NCBI GenBank assembly: GCA_900539265.1
Contig: UQBM01000010.1
Coordinates: forward strand, 1-64,000
Direction of reading: 5' to 3'
DNA: 64,000 bases
Source of the DNA: an uncultured Mollicutes bacterium
GTDB taxonomy: Bacteria; Bacillota_I; Bacilli_A; ML615J-28; CAG-313
Shown: positions 9,421-18,495 of the stretch, in pieces
Numbering within the stretch: position 1 is the first letter of the stretch
How the letters are laid out: every line of letters starts with the position of its first letter
Notes under the pieces: generated by a model
What the model was told of the DNA's origin: nothing
Seen by the model: only the letters and a program-made list of their open reading frames with translations
The model's database searches: none
Program-made: the position numbers and the translations under genes

Positions 9421-10128
9421 TTATTTTGTTATAATTGTCCCAATTGAGGGATCTTCTATAACTTTTTTGATATTGCCACTTTTTCCCATATCAAAGACAA
9501 CAATATTTATATTATTATCATAACAAAGGGTTGCGGCAGTGAGATCCATAACCTCTAAATGATTTTTTATTAATTCATCAAAGGTTAGTTTTTCAAATTT
9601 TTGAGCTTGAGGATTTTTTCTTGGATCACAATTATAAACACCATTCGTACCATTTTTCGCCATCAAAATAATTTCTGCCCCAATTTCTGCAGCTCTTAAA
9701 GCAGCAGTGGTATCTGTACTGAAAAAAGGACTTCCTGTACCACCACCAAAAACTACTACTTCGCCTTTTTCTAAAGCTTGAATAGCTAGGTTGCGATTAT
9801 AAGGTTCAACTATATGACCAACTGGAATAGCGCTCATTAGATGTGACTTTACGCCAATTAATTCTAAGGTTGATGATAATGCCATTGCATTTAAGATAGT
9901 ACCAAGCATTCCCATATGATCAGCGGAAACCCGGTCCATACCAATTTCTTTGGCATCTCTTCCTCGCCAAATATTACCAGCACCTACAACAACTCCTACT
10001 GAAACACCAGTATCCTTTAAAGATTTTACTTCATAGGCAACATCTTCTACTTTTTTCATATCAATTCCTATTCCATTTACTCTAGATAGGGCTTCACCTG
10101 AAAGTTTTAACAATACTATGCGTTTCAT
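9421..10128 (-). CDS. pyrH: UMP kinase
   Basis: 235 aa amino-acid-kinase-fold enzyme phosphorylating UMP to UDP. KLSGEAL near residue 8, VGAGNIWRG, GGGTGSPFFSTDTTAALRA and the ADHMGMLGT segment are diagnostic. It has a good AGGAGGT site, and lies between tsf and frr as in most Bacilli. Confidence 0.98.
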   Translation of the reverse strand: MKRIVLLKLSGEALSRVNGIGIDMKKVEDVAYEVKSLKDTGVSVGVVVGAGNIWRGRDAKEIGMDRVSADHMGMLGTILNAMALSSTLELIGVKSHLMSAIPVGHIVEPYNRNLAIQALEKGEVVVFGGGTGSPFFSTDTTAALRAAEIGAEIILMAKNGTNGVYNCDPRKNPQAQKFEKLTFDELIKNHLEVMDLTAATLCYDNNINIVVFDMGKSGNIKKVIEDPSIGTIITK

Positions 10129-10150
10129 TAGTACCTCCTAGAAATATGAA

Positions 10151-11044
10151 TTAATGCTTTGCAGCAGCGGCAGCGGCAGCAACTTCAGCAGCAAAATCAT
10201 CATTACGCTTTTCCATTCCTTCACCAACTTCAAAACGTACATAATTTATTGCTTTTGTATTATGACTATTTAAATATTGAGCAACTGTTACTCCTGGATC
10301 TTTAACAAATGGTTGATCAACTAAACAAATTTCTTTTTTAAATTTAGCCAAACGTCCCATAACCATTTTATCAATAATATTACTAGGTTTTGAAGCATTA
10401 GTAGGATCATTAGCAATCTCTGCCTTAATAACTTCTGCTTCATGATCTAAATCTTGTTGATTAATTGAAGATTCGTCTAAATAACGTGGATTATACATTG
10501 CAACATGCATACAGATATCTTTAGCAATATTAGCATCCGTACCTTTAATCACAGATAAAACGACAATTTTTCCACCATTATGTTTATAAACACCAAAAAC
10601 CTCATCATCAGCTTTTTCAACTTTTACAACACGGCGAAGACTAATTTTTTCACCAATTGTAGCAGTTGCAGCAACAATTAAGTCTTCAACTGTTTGATCA
10701 CCAAGTTTTGCACTTAAGGCACATTTTTCACAAGCAGTATCATTTTTTACACAAGCTTCTCCGATTTGTTTTACTAAAGTTAAAAATTTTTCATTTTTAG
10801 CAACAAAATCAGTTTCTGAATTTAATTCAAATAAATATGCTTTATTGCCATTTAATGCTACATCGCATAAACCCTCAGCAGCAATTCTAGTTGCTTTCTT
10901 AGCAGCTTTGGCAATTCCTTTTTCCCTAAGCCAATCGACAGCTGCATTTAAATCTCCATTACATTCAGTAAGAGCTTTTTTACAGTCCATCATTCCAGCC
11001 CCTGTTTTTTCTCTTAATTCTTTAACTAAAGATGCGTTAATCAT
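10151..11044 (-). CDS. tsf: Translation elongation factor Ts
   Basis: 297 aa nucleotide-exchange factor for EF-Tu. The N-terminal UBA-like domain (LREKTGAGMMDCKKAL at residues 9-24) is followed by the NSETDFVAKNEKF core that contacts EF-Tu, two dimerisation subdomains and an Ala-rich tail. Its short spacing to rpsB shows co-transcription. Confidence 0.98.
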   Translation of the reverse strand: MINASLVKELREKTGAGMMDCKKALTECNGDLNAAVDWLREKGIAKAAKKATRIAAEGLCDVALNGNKAYLFELNSETDFVAKNEKFLTLVKQIGEACVKNDTACEKCALSAKLGDQTVEDLIVAATATIGEKISLRRVVKVEKADDEVFGVYKHNGGKIVVLSVIKGTDANIAKDICMHVAMYNPRYLDESSINQQDLDHEAEVIKAEIANDPTNASKPSNIIDKMVMGRLAKFKKEICLVDQPFVKDPGVTVAQYLNSHNTKAINYVRFEVGEGMEKRNDDFAAEVAAAAAAAKH

Positions 11045-11069
11045 TTTTATTTCTCCTTAAGTTATCTAT

Positions 11070-11960
11070 TTATTCAGCAGTTTCTTCTTTTTTAGGTTCT
11101 ACTGCTTGTTCTACAACTTCCACTTTTGTTTCCTCAGCAACTGTTTCAACAGTTTCTTCTTTAGCAACACGAGGCTTTTTAGTTCCTTTTTTTTCAGGAT
11201 GATTTTCGCGTTGAGGTTTAGTTTGACGTGGTGCCTCTTCTTGCTTTTCTTCTTCTGGTAAAGCATATGGTTCTACTGCTACCCCATTACCCTCAAGTAC
11301 CGCATTAGCCATAACACCTACAATTAATCTTACTGCTCTAACACCATCATCATTAGCAGGAATAACATAATCAACATCATCTGGATCACAATTGGTATCA
11401 ACCAAACCAAATACTGGAATATGCAATTTACGAGCTTCAGCAACCGCATTATGTTCTGTTTTTGGATCAACTACAAATAAAGCTCCTGGAAGTTGTTGCA
11501 TATCTTTGATACCACCAAAGAACGATTCAAGTTTGCCCATTTCCTTCTTTATAGCACTAACTTCTTTTTTTGGTAATACTTCAAAAGTTCCATTTTCTTC
11601 CATTTCTTCATATTTATGAAGTTTAGCAATGGATTTACGAAGCGTTTTAAAGTTTGTCATTGTTCCACCAAGCCAACGTTGATCTACATAATATTGACCA
11701 GCACGAATTGCTTCTTCTTTAATAATATCTTGAATTTGTTTTCTTGTTCCTACAAATAAAACTTTATTATTATTGCGAACAATTTCAACCATTGCAGCAT
11801 ATGCTTCTTCAATCTTATCTGCTGTTTTTTGTAAATCAATGATGTATACACCATTTCTTTCATTAAAAATATACTCTTTCATTTTAGGGTTCCAACGGCG
11901 AGTATGATGACCGAAGTGAACACCAGCTTCTAGTAATTGCTTCATTGTAATTACAGCCAT
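11070..11960 (-). CDS. rpsB: Ribosomal protein S2
   Basis: 296 aa. The S2 core is standard (LLEAGVHFGHHTRRWNPKM at the start, then LFVGTRKQ, RWLGGTMTNF, GALFVVDPKTE). After about residue 230 there is a charged tail of roughly 65 residues rich in Glu, Lys and Val, longer than in B. subtilis S2 and typical of AT-rich relatives. The ATG at 11960, behind TGGAGG, is the start; the 39 in-frame codons upstream are leader sequence. Confidence 0.97.
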   Translation of the reverse strand: MAVITMKQLLEAGVHFGHHTRRWNPKMKEYIFNERNGVYIIDLQKTADKIEEAYAAMVEIVRNNNKVLFVGTRKQIQDIIKEEAIRAGQYYVDQRWLGGTMTNFKTLRKSIAKLHKYEEMEENGTFEVLPKKEVSAIKKEMGKLESFFGGIKDMQQLPGALFVVDPKTEHNAVAEARKLHIPVFGLVDTNCDPDDVDYVIPANDDGVRAVRLIVGVMANAVLEGNGVAVEPYALPEEEKQEEAPRQTKPQRENHPEKKGTKKPRVAKEETVETVAEETKVEVVEQAVEPKKEETAE

Positions 11961-12076
11961 ATTAAAAAACCTCCATTTTATTTTGTTTTGGCCTCTAAGA
12001 AGATCTACACAAGCACGCCATTTATAAACTTGACGGCTTGCTACTTTCTTATGTGTATTTTTTGCCTTTAAGACCA
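11961..12076 (-). promoter_or_regulatory. Structured rpsB leader
   Basis: The transcript should begin near 12076, giving a leader of about 115 nt. It contains a hairpin at about 12006-12034: AAGC-CGTCA pairs with TGGCG-T-GCTT around a 10-nt loop. S2 leaders that bind S2 are known in other bacteria; that this one does so is inference. Confidence 0.45.
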
Positions 12077-12082
12077 TTTTTT

Positions 12083-12111
12083 ATTATACCATAATTTGTA
12101 AACTTTATCAA
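12083..12111 (-). promoter_or_regulatory. rpsB operon promoter
   Basis: Minus strand: TTGATA (12106-12111), 17-bp spacer, TATAAT (12083-12088). This is a near-consensus housekeeping promoter. Confidence 0.75.
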
Positions 12112-12200
12112 ACAATATAACAATTTTTTAAAATACCTTCATAAAAATTTATAAAAAAGAAAGAAACTTTACTTTAACTAAAATTTAATTTTTTAATTTT

Positions 12201-12680
12201 TTATGTAAGTATTTTTTTCATAAGAGTAACAAAAGTTAACCCTTCATGCTCTTCTTCTTCATCAATTACCTCAAAACCTAAATGCTGATAAAACTCTAAA
12301 TTATATTCTTCTTGCATTATCGTATCAACATACCATGTTTTTACATTTTTATTTAATTTAAATAATTCATTTAAAACATAAGTTCCATAACCTAAATGCT
12401 GATAACCATTTTTAAAATAGAATTGAGCAATTTTCATTATTGGTTTTTCATCTAATTCAAAACAAAAAATTCCACCAACAATTTCTAAAGATTTTTCATC
12501 TAAAATTTTATAATATTGACCATATCGATATTTAATATTAAATTCCATCCTATGTAAATCCATATGATAAGGGTTACTTTCAAAATCACCATATTTCTTA
12601 GCATATTTTATAAATGCCTCTTTTTGAATTTGTAATAACATTTTAGCATCTTCAATTTGAGCCTTAACCATTTTAACCAT
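12201..12680 (-). CDS. GNAT family N-acetyltransferase
   Basis: 159 aa. The acetyl-CoA pyrophosphate-binding region is recognisable as HLGYGTYVLNEL and the C-terminal part has the family's NLEFYQHLGFEV strand-turn. Substrate unknown. Start chosen at the ATG 10 bp after AGGAG at 12691-12695; upstream in-frame codons overlap xerC. It follows trmFO-xerC and probably shares their transcript. Confidence 0.85.
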   Translation of the reverse strand: MVKMVKAQIEDAKMLLQIQKEAFIKYAKKYGDFESNPYHMDLHRMEFNIKYRYGQYYKILDEKSLEIVGGIFCFELDEKPIMKIAQFYFKNGYQHLGYGTYVLNELFKLNKNVKTWYVDTIMQEEYNLEFYQHLGFEVIDEEEEHEGLTFVTLMKKILT

Positions 12681-12708
12681 ACTATTTATTCTCCTTTTAT
12701 TTTTGCAA

Positions 12709-13707
12709 TTATTTCCTATTTTGCCTAGGATGATTAAGCATATAACTTTCTTTAATTTGTTCTTTAGACACATGAGTATAAATTTGTGTTGTCGACAAAT
12801 TTTCATGACCTAACATTGCTTGAACACTCCTTAAATCAGCACCTCCATCTAGTAAATGTGTTGCAAAAGTATGTCTTATCATATGAGGATAAACATGACC
12901 AATTTCACCTGTTTTTTCAATAATATTATCTAAAATAACTCGCACTCCTCTTGGAGTTAAGGCACCTCCATGATGATTCACAAATAAGTTATTAGTAGCA
13001 CTTAATTCTACTGATTGAATTAAACTTGGTCTTCCCAAATATATGTATTCCTTGAGAGCCTCAATTGTTCTTTGATTCATTGGAACATATCTTTCTTTAT
13101 GACCTTTACCAAATACTTTAATCATTTCGTTAGCAAAATCTAAATTTTTTTGTGTGATAGAACAAATTTCGCTAACTCGTAATCCCGATCCATATAATAG
13201 TTCTAATAATGCATAATCTCTTTTACCAAGTGAGGTAGTTTTGTCTATCGCATTAAACATCATTTCAATTTCATTTTGATATAAAAATTTTGGCAACTGT
13301 TTTTCAAGTTTTGGCGTTTCTACATTTTCAAAATAGGAATATTCTATAAATTGTTCAATTGTTAAATAACGATAGAAAGCTCTTAGACTTGATATTTTTC
13401 TAGCAATACTTTTTCTAGAATAACCTTTTGTTACGAGATTAGAAATATAATATCTAGCAATATTTTCTGTTTTAATTTTTAATAAATCACCATATTTTTC
13501 TTCATCAATAAATTTTTTGAATTCATTAATATCTTTAAAATAATTTTGAACAGTATAAACAGAATAATTTTTTTCCACTTCTAAATAATTATGATATTTA
13601 TTCAATGCATCCTGAATCTTAAGTTCATTGTTTGGTAAATTATTTTTTGATAAAATAGATTTATTCGATAATCTTTGTTTACCTCTAACAGTTTTTTTTA
13701 ATGCCAT
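12709..13707 (-). CDS. xerC: Tyrosine recombinase XerC
   Basis: 332 aa site-specific recombinase for resolving chromosome dimers. Catalytic set is complete: R177 (GSGLRVSE), K201 or K204 (GKGHKERYVP), H275 and R278 (HMIRHTFATH), H301 (LGHENLS), Y310 (TQIYTH). The N-terminal SAM-like core-binding domain starts near residue 30, preceded by a basic extension of about 28 residues not usual in XerC. Position just after trmFO matches codV/xerC of Bacilli and decides XerC over XerD. Confidence 0.92.
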   Translation of the reverse strand: MALKKTVRGKQRLSNKSILSKNNLPNNELKIQDALNKYHNYLEVEKNYSVYTVQNYFKDINEFKKFIDEEKYGDLLKIKTENIARYYISNLVTKGYSRKSIARKISSLRAFYRYLTIEQFIEYSYFENVETPKLEKQLPKFLYQNEIEMMFNAIDKTTSLGKRDYALLELLYGSGLRVSEICSITQKNLDFANEMIKVFGKGHKERYVPMNQRTIEALKEYIYLGRPSLIQSVELSATNNLFVNHHGGALTPRGVRVILDNIIEKTGEIGHVYPHMIRHTFATHLLDGGADLRSVQAMLGHENLSTTQIYTHVSKEQIKESYMLNHPRQNRK

Positions 13708-13721
13708 TTTTTACCTTCTTT

Positions 13722-15035
13722 TTAATCATTCATTTCTTCAATTAATTTTTTTATATTCTTTATTGCTCTATTAGCATAAGCTTTTTTTCTTTCTTTTTTA
13801 GATACCTTTTCTAAAAGAGGTGCAAAAATACCAAAATTAACATTCATTGGTTCAAACGTACCACTAGTATCAATCATATGATTAAATGAAATATAATTTG
13901 CTAAAGAACCAATTGCGGTTGTTGAATCTAGTTTTAATACTGGTTTATTTTCTAAATATCTTGCCATATTAATTCCTGCAATTAATCCACTAGATGCTGA
14001 TTCAACATATCCTTCCACCCCAGTTATTTGACCAGCAAAAAAAATATTTGGATTTTTTAGTAATTGATATCCATTGTTCAATAATTTTCGCGAATTTATA
14101 TAAGTATTTCTATGCATTATACCATATCTTACAATTTCAGCTTTTTCTAGCCCAGGAATTAATTTTAATAGCTCTTTTTGTGATTGAAATTTTAAATGAG
14201 TTTGAAAGCCAACTAAATTATATAAACTCTTTGCCGCATTATCTTGTCTTAATTGTACAACCGCATATGGCCAGCGACCTGTTTTAGGATCATCTAATCC
14301 TACTGGCTTCATTGGACCAAATAGTAATGTTTGTCTACCTCTTAATGCCATTTCTTCAATTGGCATACATCCCTCAAAAACTTTCATTTCAAAATCATGA
14401 GGAAGAACTTTTTCGGCCTTTATTAAATAATCATAAAACTTATTAAATTCCTCTTCACTCATTGGACAATTTAAATATGCTGCTTCTCCTTTATTATACC
14501 TAGATGCTAAAAAAACTTTATTCATATCAATAGATTCATAAGTAACAATTGGTGCTATCGCATCAAAAAAATACATATAATCTTCACCTAAATATTGGGC
14601 TATTTCATCGTGTAGCAAGTCGCTAGTTAGAGGACCAGAAGCAATAATGACTGGACATGATGGTATTTTTAATACTTCTTCATTAATAATTTGTACATTT
14701 GGAAGCATTTTAATAGTATTTGTAACATAAGATGAAAATGCCTCCCGATCAACAGCCAGGGCTCCACCTGCTTCTACTCTACACTCATCGGCCGCTTTAA
14801 TAATTAAAGAATCTAATATTCGCATTTCCTCTTTTAAAAGTCCTACTGCATTTTCAAGACTTGCGGCTCTGAACGAATTACTGCAAATAAGTTCGGCAAA
14901 TTTATCAGTTATATGAGCTTTTGAATATTTAACTGGTCTCATTTCATATAAAAATACATTATATCCTCTTTTGGCTAATTGATAAGTAGCCTCACTTCCA
15001 GCAAGTCCTGCTCCAATTACAATAACGTCCTTCAT
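13722..15035 (-). CDS. trmFO: tRNA m5U54 methyltransferase, folate/FAD dependent
   Basis: 437 aa. It methylates U54 of tRNA using methylenetetrahydrofolate and FADH2. N-terminal dinucleotide fold VIGAGLAGSEA (residues 5-15), YEMRPVKYSKAH, ELICSNSFRA, GGALAVDREAF and the C-terminal QITGVEGYVESASSGL are diagnostic. First gene of trmFO-xerC-GNAT. Confidence 0.97.
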   Translation of the reverse strand: MKDVIVIGAGLAGSEATYQLAKRGYNVFLYEMRPVKYSKAHITDKFAELICSNSFRAASLENAVGLLKEEMRILDSLIIKAADECRVEAGGALAVDREAFSSYVTNTIKMLPNVQIINEEVLKIPSCPVIIASGPLTSDLLHDEIAQYLGEDYMYFFDAIAPIVTYESIDMNKVFLASRYNKGEAAYLNCPMSEEEFNKFYDYLIKAEKVLPHDFEMKVFEGCMPIEEMALRGRQTLLFGPMKPVGLDDPKTGRWPYAVVQLRQDNAAKSLYNLVGFQTHLKFQSQKELLKLIPGLEKAEIVRYGIMHRNTYINSRKLLNNGYQLLKNPNIFFAGQITGVEGYVESASSGLIAGINMARYLENKPVLKLDSTTAIGSLANYISFNHMIDTSGTFEPMNVNFGIFAPLLEKVSKKERKKAYANRAIKNIKKLIEEMND

Positions 15036-15121
15036 ATTTTATACTCCCTTTTTAGTTTATACTATAAGTATATCATATTTTTTTCTTTTTTTAAAATTAA
15101 ACAAATATTTTATTTATAAAA

Positions 15122-15161
15122 AATAATATCTTCTAAATTAAAATATTTAGAAGATATTATT
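15122..15161 (-). terminator. Terminator of the feo operon
   Basis: 17-bp inverted repeat (AATAATATCTTCTAAAT ... ATTTAGAAGATATTATT) followed on the minus strand by a T-run, just after the FeoB-associated gene and before the trmFO promoter. Confidence 0.85.
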
Positions 15162-15168
15162 CATAAAC

Positions 15169-15348
15169 TTAATTTTTTAATTTTTCAATATGTTCTTTTT
15201 TTTCTTTTAAAGGACAATCCTTTCCACAACTGCTACATTCACATCCGCAAGATGTTTTCCCTTTTTTTTTATTAAAATACTTTAGAATAAAAGGTAATAC
15301 AACAAGTCCTATCGCAACAATTAATATAATATATTCATACCATTTCAT
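15169..15348 (-). CDS. FeoB-associated Cys-rich membrane protein
   Basis: 59 aa. One N-terminal membrane helix (about residues 6-24), a basic stretch, then a Cys cluster CGCECSSCGKDC at residues 34-45, and a charged tail. This is the layout of the small FeoB-associated Cys-rich proteins coded after feoB in many Firmicutes. It lies 21 bp downstream of feoB with AGGAAGA upstream. The Cys cluster may handle Fe(II) or support FeoB assembly; the exact role is not established. Confidence 0.88.
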   Translation of the reverse strand: MKWYEYIILIVAIGLVVLPFILKYFNKKKGKTSCGCECSSCGKDCPLKEKKEHIEKLKN

Positions 15349-15369
15349 TTAAATCTTCCTTTCTTTTAA

Positions 15370-17583
15370 TTAAGCAAATTTCTTTCTTTTTGCCACATAC
15401 TTACCTAGGAATATTGTTGCTACTACAATTAAAATTAAGACAATTACACCTACCCACCATGCAATTTCAAATAATCTACCAAGCCAAAAAATAACTGTAG
15501 AAATAACGTATGATGCTCCAAGCCACCATGCCATCGTTACCAAAAAGCCCTTTTTAGTGCTTTCACTCTTAGCAGTAGCAACTGCTGCAAAACATGGAAG
15601 AGTAAATAAATTATATGCTGCAAATGCATAAATTGCCGCATTTGAAAGACCAATTGTTCCTTCTGTTAAACCAAGTGTATCCATAGTTGCTACAACATCT
15701 TCTTTAGCAATTAAGCCAGTAATGGATGCTACTGTATATTTCCAACCATCTGTACCCCAACTCCATCCACATGGATAGAAAAGATATTGAAGTACACGAC
15801 CTAAATCTGCTAAAATACTTTGACCAATATCATCAACCATACCTTGCCAAAAAGCCCAACTGAAATTTGATAAAAACCAAATTACAATAATAGAGGCAGT
15901 GATAATAGTTGAAGCCTTATAAATAAAATGTTTAAATTTTTCCCATAAATGAGCAAATAAATTTTTTATTTGTGGTAAATGATAACTTGGAAGTTCCATA
16001 ATGAACGGAGGTACTTCACTTTTTTTACTAAATGCTTTAATTATTAATGCCGATAAAATAGCAACGACAATTCCTAATAAATAGATGGAAAAAACAAAAA
16101 TATCACCTAAAAAACTTCCTGTTATAACTGTTGCAAGCATTGCCCAAATCGGTGCTTTAGCTCCACAACTAAAAAATGGTGAAAGTCTAATTGCCATATC
16201 GCGTTCTTTTTCATCTTCTAACGTTTTGGTTGCCATCATTGCAGGAACTGAACATCCAAAACCCATTAAAAGTGGAATGAAAGCTTTACCTGATAAGCCA
16301 AATTTTCTAAATGCTCTATCCATAATAAAAGCTACCCGAGCCATATATCCTGAATCCTCAAGAATTGATATAAAGAAAAATAATAGCAAAATTTGTGGTA
16401 AGAAACTGAAAATTGCATCCAAACCAGAAAGCAAACCATCACAAATTAAACCTGTATACCATGTGCCTTCTGGCATTATTCCTGATACTAAGTCAATAAT
16501 TGATCCAGTTAACCAACCCATCCAACTTTGTAAAAATACTCCAAGCGATGGAATTCCTGCTAATACAGCTTCTTCTCCTTGAGCAACTGCTTCAGCTAAA
16601 ATATCTTCATATCCCATTCCTGTAAAGAAATTTATCCAACCTTCACTTTTTATTTCAAGATTAAATAAGGAATTTAAGAATAATAAATCCTCACTAAAAA
16701 CAAAATGGAAAACAATAAACATCAATACAAGAAAAATGGGAATACTCCAAATCCGATGAGTTAAAACTTTATCAATTTTATCTGATTTGGTTAAGCCATC
16801 ATTCTTAGTCGATTTCTTGATAACTTTTGTAAAATGTTTAGTAATATATTTATATCTAGCATCAGCTACCATTCCCTCAAAATCACCATCAAATTCATTT
16901 TTTTCAAATTTATCTTTTAGTGGTTTTACCTCATCATATACATCTTTGTGCATATTGACTTCAACCATATCTTCTTCAATCAATTTTACGGCATGAAATA
17001 AAGGACTTGCTACTTTCTTATCTCTTAGTTTATCAGTTGTAATCTTTACTAAATCTTTTAAATTCGATTCAACCAAAACACTAAAACCTTCCCTTTTCAA
17101 TTTTGCTGTCTCATATGCCACTTGCATTAATTCTTTAATTCCTTGATTTTTTAATGCTGATATCTCACATACAGGGACACCTAAAACTTTTGATAGTTCT
17201 GAAACCTTAATAACATCTCCGTTTTTCTTAACTGAATCCATCATATTGAGTGCTACAACTACAGGAATATCAATTTCTAAAATTTGCGTTGTTAAATATA
17301 AATTTCTTTCAAGATTAGTTGCATCTATAATATTAATTACGCAATCAGGTTTTTCATCCACAATATAATTTCTAGAAATAATTTCCTCTGGCGTATAAGG
17401 TGACAAAGAATAAATGCCAGGTAAATCTACAATTTGAACATGTTCTTCTAATTTTTTATATAGACCTTCACGTTTATCAACAGTCACACCAGGCCAATTC
17501 CCAACATGGGCAGTAGCGCCTGTTAAAGTATTAAATAAAGTTGTTTTCCCACAATTGGGATTTCCAGCAAGTGCAAATTTCAT
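15370..17583 (-). CDS. feoB: Ferrous iron transporter FeoB
   Basis: 737 aa membrane Fe(II) permease with an N-terminal GTPase. G1 GNPNCGKT (residues 7-14), GNWPGVTVDK switch region, G3 DLPGIYSLSPY and G4 NMMD are intact; a helical spacer follows, then a membrane domain of about 8-11 helices with the paired gate segments (GFGCSVPAMMATK and the later AKEDVVATM). Start overlaps the feoA stop (TAATG). Two DtxR-type boxes upstream of the operon point to iron repression. Confidence 0.97.
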   Translation of the reverse strand: MKFALAGNPNCGKTTLFNTLTGATAHVGNWPGVTVDKREGLYKKLEEHVQIVDLPGIYSLSPYTPEEIISRNYIVDEKPDCVINIIDATNLERNLYLTTQILEIDIPVVVALNMMDSVKKNGDVIKVSELSKVLGVPVCEISALKNQGIKELMQVAYETAKLKREGFSVLVESNLKDLVKITTDKLRDKKVASPLFHAVKLIEEDMVEVNMHKDVYDEVKPLKDKFEKNEFDGDFEGMVADARYKYITKHFTKVIKKSTKNDGLTKSDKIDKVLTHRIWSIPIFLVLMFIVFHFVFSEDLLFLNSLFNLEIKSEGWINFFTGMGYEDILAEAVAQGEEAVLAGIPSLGVFLQSWMGWLTGSIIDLVSGIMPEGTWYTGLICDGLLSGLDAIFSFLPQILLLFFFISILEDSGYMARVAFIMDRAFRKFGLSGKAFIPLLMGFGCSVPAMMATKTLEDEKERDMAIRLSPFFSCGAKAPIWAMLATVITGSFLGDIFVFSIYLLGIVVAILSALIIKAFSKKSEVPPFIMELPSYHLPQIKNLFAHLWEKFKHFIYKASTIITASIIVIWFLSNFSWAFWQGMVDDIGQSILADLGRVLQYLFYPCGWSWGTDGWKYTVASITGLIAKEDVVATMDTLGLTEGTIGLSNAAIYAFAAYNLFTLPCFAAVATAKSESTKKGFLVTMAWWLGASYVISTVIFWLGRLFEIAWWVGVIVLILIVVATIFLGKYVAKRKKFA

Positions 17584-17816
17584 TATTTAATTTCCTCCAT
17601 TAAAACACATTCAGCTTCTGATTTTCTAACCGTTAACTCATATCCTCTAATTGTAACTTCAATTGGATCTCCTAAAGGGGCTAATTTTTTTACAATAATT
17701 TGTACACCCGGAGTAACTCCCATATCATATAGTCTTCGTTTAATTTTACCATCAGTTGTAATTTTTTTTACAATTCCCTTTTCCGTTGGCTTCATTTCAT
17801 TTAAATACTTTTCCAT
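17583..17816 (-). CDS. feoA: FeoA domain protein
   Basis: 77 aa SH3-like FeoA. It has the typical G-(x)n-RRLYDMGVTPG segment (residues 27-40), then IIVKKLAPLGDPIEVTIRGYELTVRKSEA. FeoA proteins associate with the FeoB GTPase and support transport. It overlaps feoB by TAATG and is the second of two feoA-type genes. Confidence 0.94.
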   Translation of the reverse strand: MEKYLNEMKPTEKGIVKKITTDGKIKRRLYDMGVTPGVQIIVKKLAPLGDPIEVTIRGYELTVRKSEAECVLMEEIK

Positions 17817-17843
17817 TTCTTTTTTCCTCTCCTATTTATTTTC

Positions 17844-18059
17844 TTATTCAACAAAAATTTTTGTAGCTAGGCTCTGATTTAAAGCAAGACGTCCGTCTTT
17901 AACCTTTAAAATTACATTACCTTTATTAATAGAAACTAAATTAATCTGAGCTCCAACTAAGACACCTAAATTTTCAAGATGCCTTTTGGTCTTTTCATCA
18001 GCCGATACTTTTTTTATCGTTACATTAGCATCTTCTTGTGCATAAATTAGTGGAATCAT
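17844..18059 (-). CDS. feoA: FeoA domain protein, second copy
   Basis: 71 aa, more divergent FeoA-type SH3 domain: KRHLENLGVLVGAQINLVS (residues 25-43) and NVILKVKDGRLALNQSLATKIFV. First gene of the feo operon; AAAGGAGATAT precedes the ATG. Two unequal FeoA proteins before one FeoB is common in Firmicutes. Confidence 0.9.
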   Translation of the reverse strand: MIPLIYAQEDANVTIKKVSADEKTKRHLENLGVLVGAQINLVSINKGNVILKVKDGRLALNQSLATKIFVE

Positions 18060-18073
18060 ATATCTCCTTTCTA

Positions 18074-18089
18074 GTTAGCATTCGCTAAC
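18074..18089. promoter_or_regulatory. DtxR-type operator, feo proximal
   Basis: Perfect 6-4-6 palindrome GTTAGC-ATTC-GCTAAC, flanked by A and T to give 7-bp arms. It lies in the untranslated leader of the feo transcript, 15 bp before the first feoA start. Confidence 0.75.
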
Positions 18090-18107
18090 TTATAAACATT
18101 TTTTTAT

Positions 18108-18123
18108 GTTAGCCCGAGCTAAC
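18108..18123. promoter_or_regulatory. DtxR-type operator, feo start site
   Basis: Perfect palindrome GTTAGC-CCGA-GCTAAC, extended by T and A. Centre is 34 bp from the proximal copy and it covers the expected transcription start just after the feoA -10, a position suited to repression. Confidence 0.8.
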
Positions 18124-18132
18124 ACTATAAAT

Positions 18133-18161
18133 AGTATATCAGTTCTTAACTTATAAGTCAA
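18133..18161 (-). promoter_or_regulatory. feo operon promoter
   Basis: Minus strand TTGACT (18156-18161), 17-bp spacer, TATACT (18133-18138). Expected start is about 18126, right at the operator. Confidence 0.75.
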
Positions 18162-18368
18162 GTAATTTGTCACAAAAAAGATATCAAATTAATATTATTA
18201 CTATTTTGACATCTTTTAGAAGGAATTATTTTTATACAGAACAATATATTATGAAATAATTTTTTATAGATTAAACTATGCCAATTTTTATTCTATTTGT
18301 ATTATATCATAATACTTTATGATAAATAAAGGAGTAGGATAAATATATCCTATAATTTCTGTATGTTT

Positions 18369-18384
18369 GTTAGCAATAACTAAC
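18369..18384. promoter_or_regulatory. DtxR-type operator, distal
   Basis: GTTAGC-AATA-ACTAAC, extended to TTGTTAGCAATAACTAACAA (18367-18386). It matches the two feo boxes at 11 of 12 arm positions, but lies about 85 bp upstream of the dtxR -35, so what it controls is unclear. Confidence 0.65.
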
Positions 18385-18466
18385 AATTAAATTATATATA
18401 AAAATAAAATTTAAAACAAATAATATGCTTTCTTTTTATAAATTCTTTACTAAAAAGTATGAAAAC

Positions 18467-18495
18467 TTGCATTTTATATAATAATGATATATAAT
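18467..18495 (+). promoter_or_regulatory. Promoter of the DtxR-family gene
   Basis: TTGCAT (18467-18472), 17-bp spacer, TATAAT (18490-18495), followed 18 bp later by TAGGAGG. Confidence 0.65.

Noticed and set aside
11961..12077. 39-residue N-terminal extension of ribosomal protein S2
   Set aside because: The internal ATG has a strong TGGAGG site and matches the usual S2 start; the extension has no counterpart in S2 proteins I know.
12709..13707. Phage-type integrase
   Set aside because: Length, complete Xer motifs and the trmFO neighbour show a housekeeping XerC; there are no att-like repeats or phage genes beside it.
16085..16582. 165-codon open frame on the plus strand opposite feoB
   Set aside because: It is the antisense of a well-conserved membrane domain, has no ribosome site or recognisable family, and AT-rich Ile/Leu codons keep the opposite frame open.
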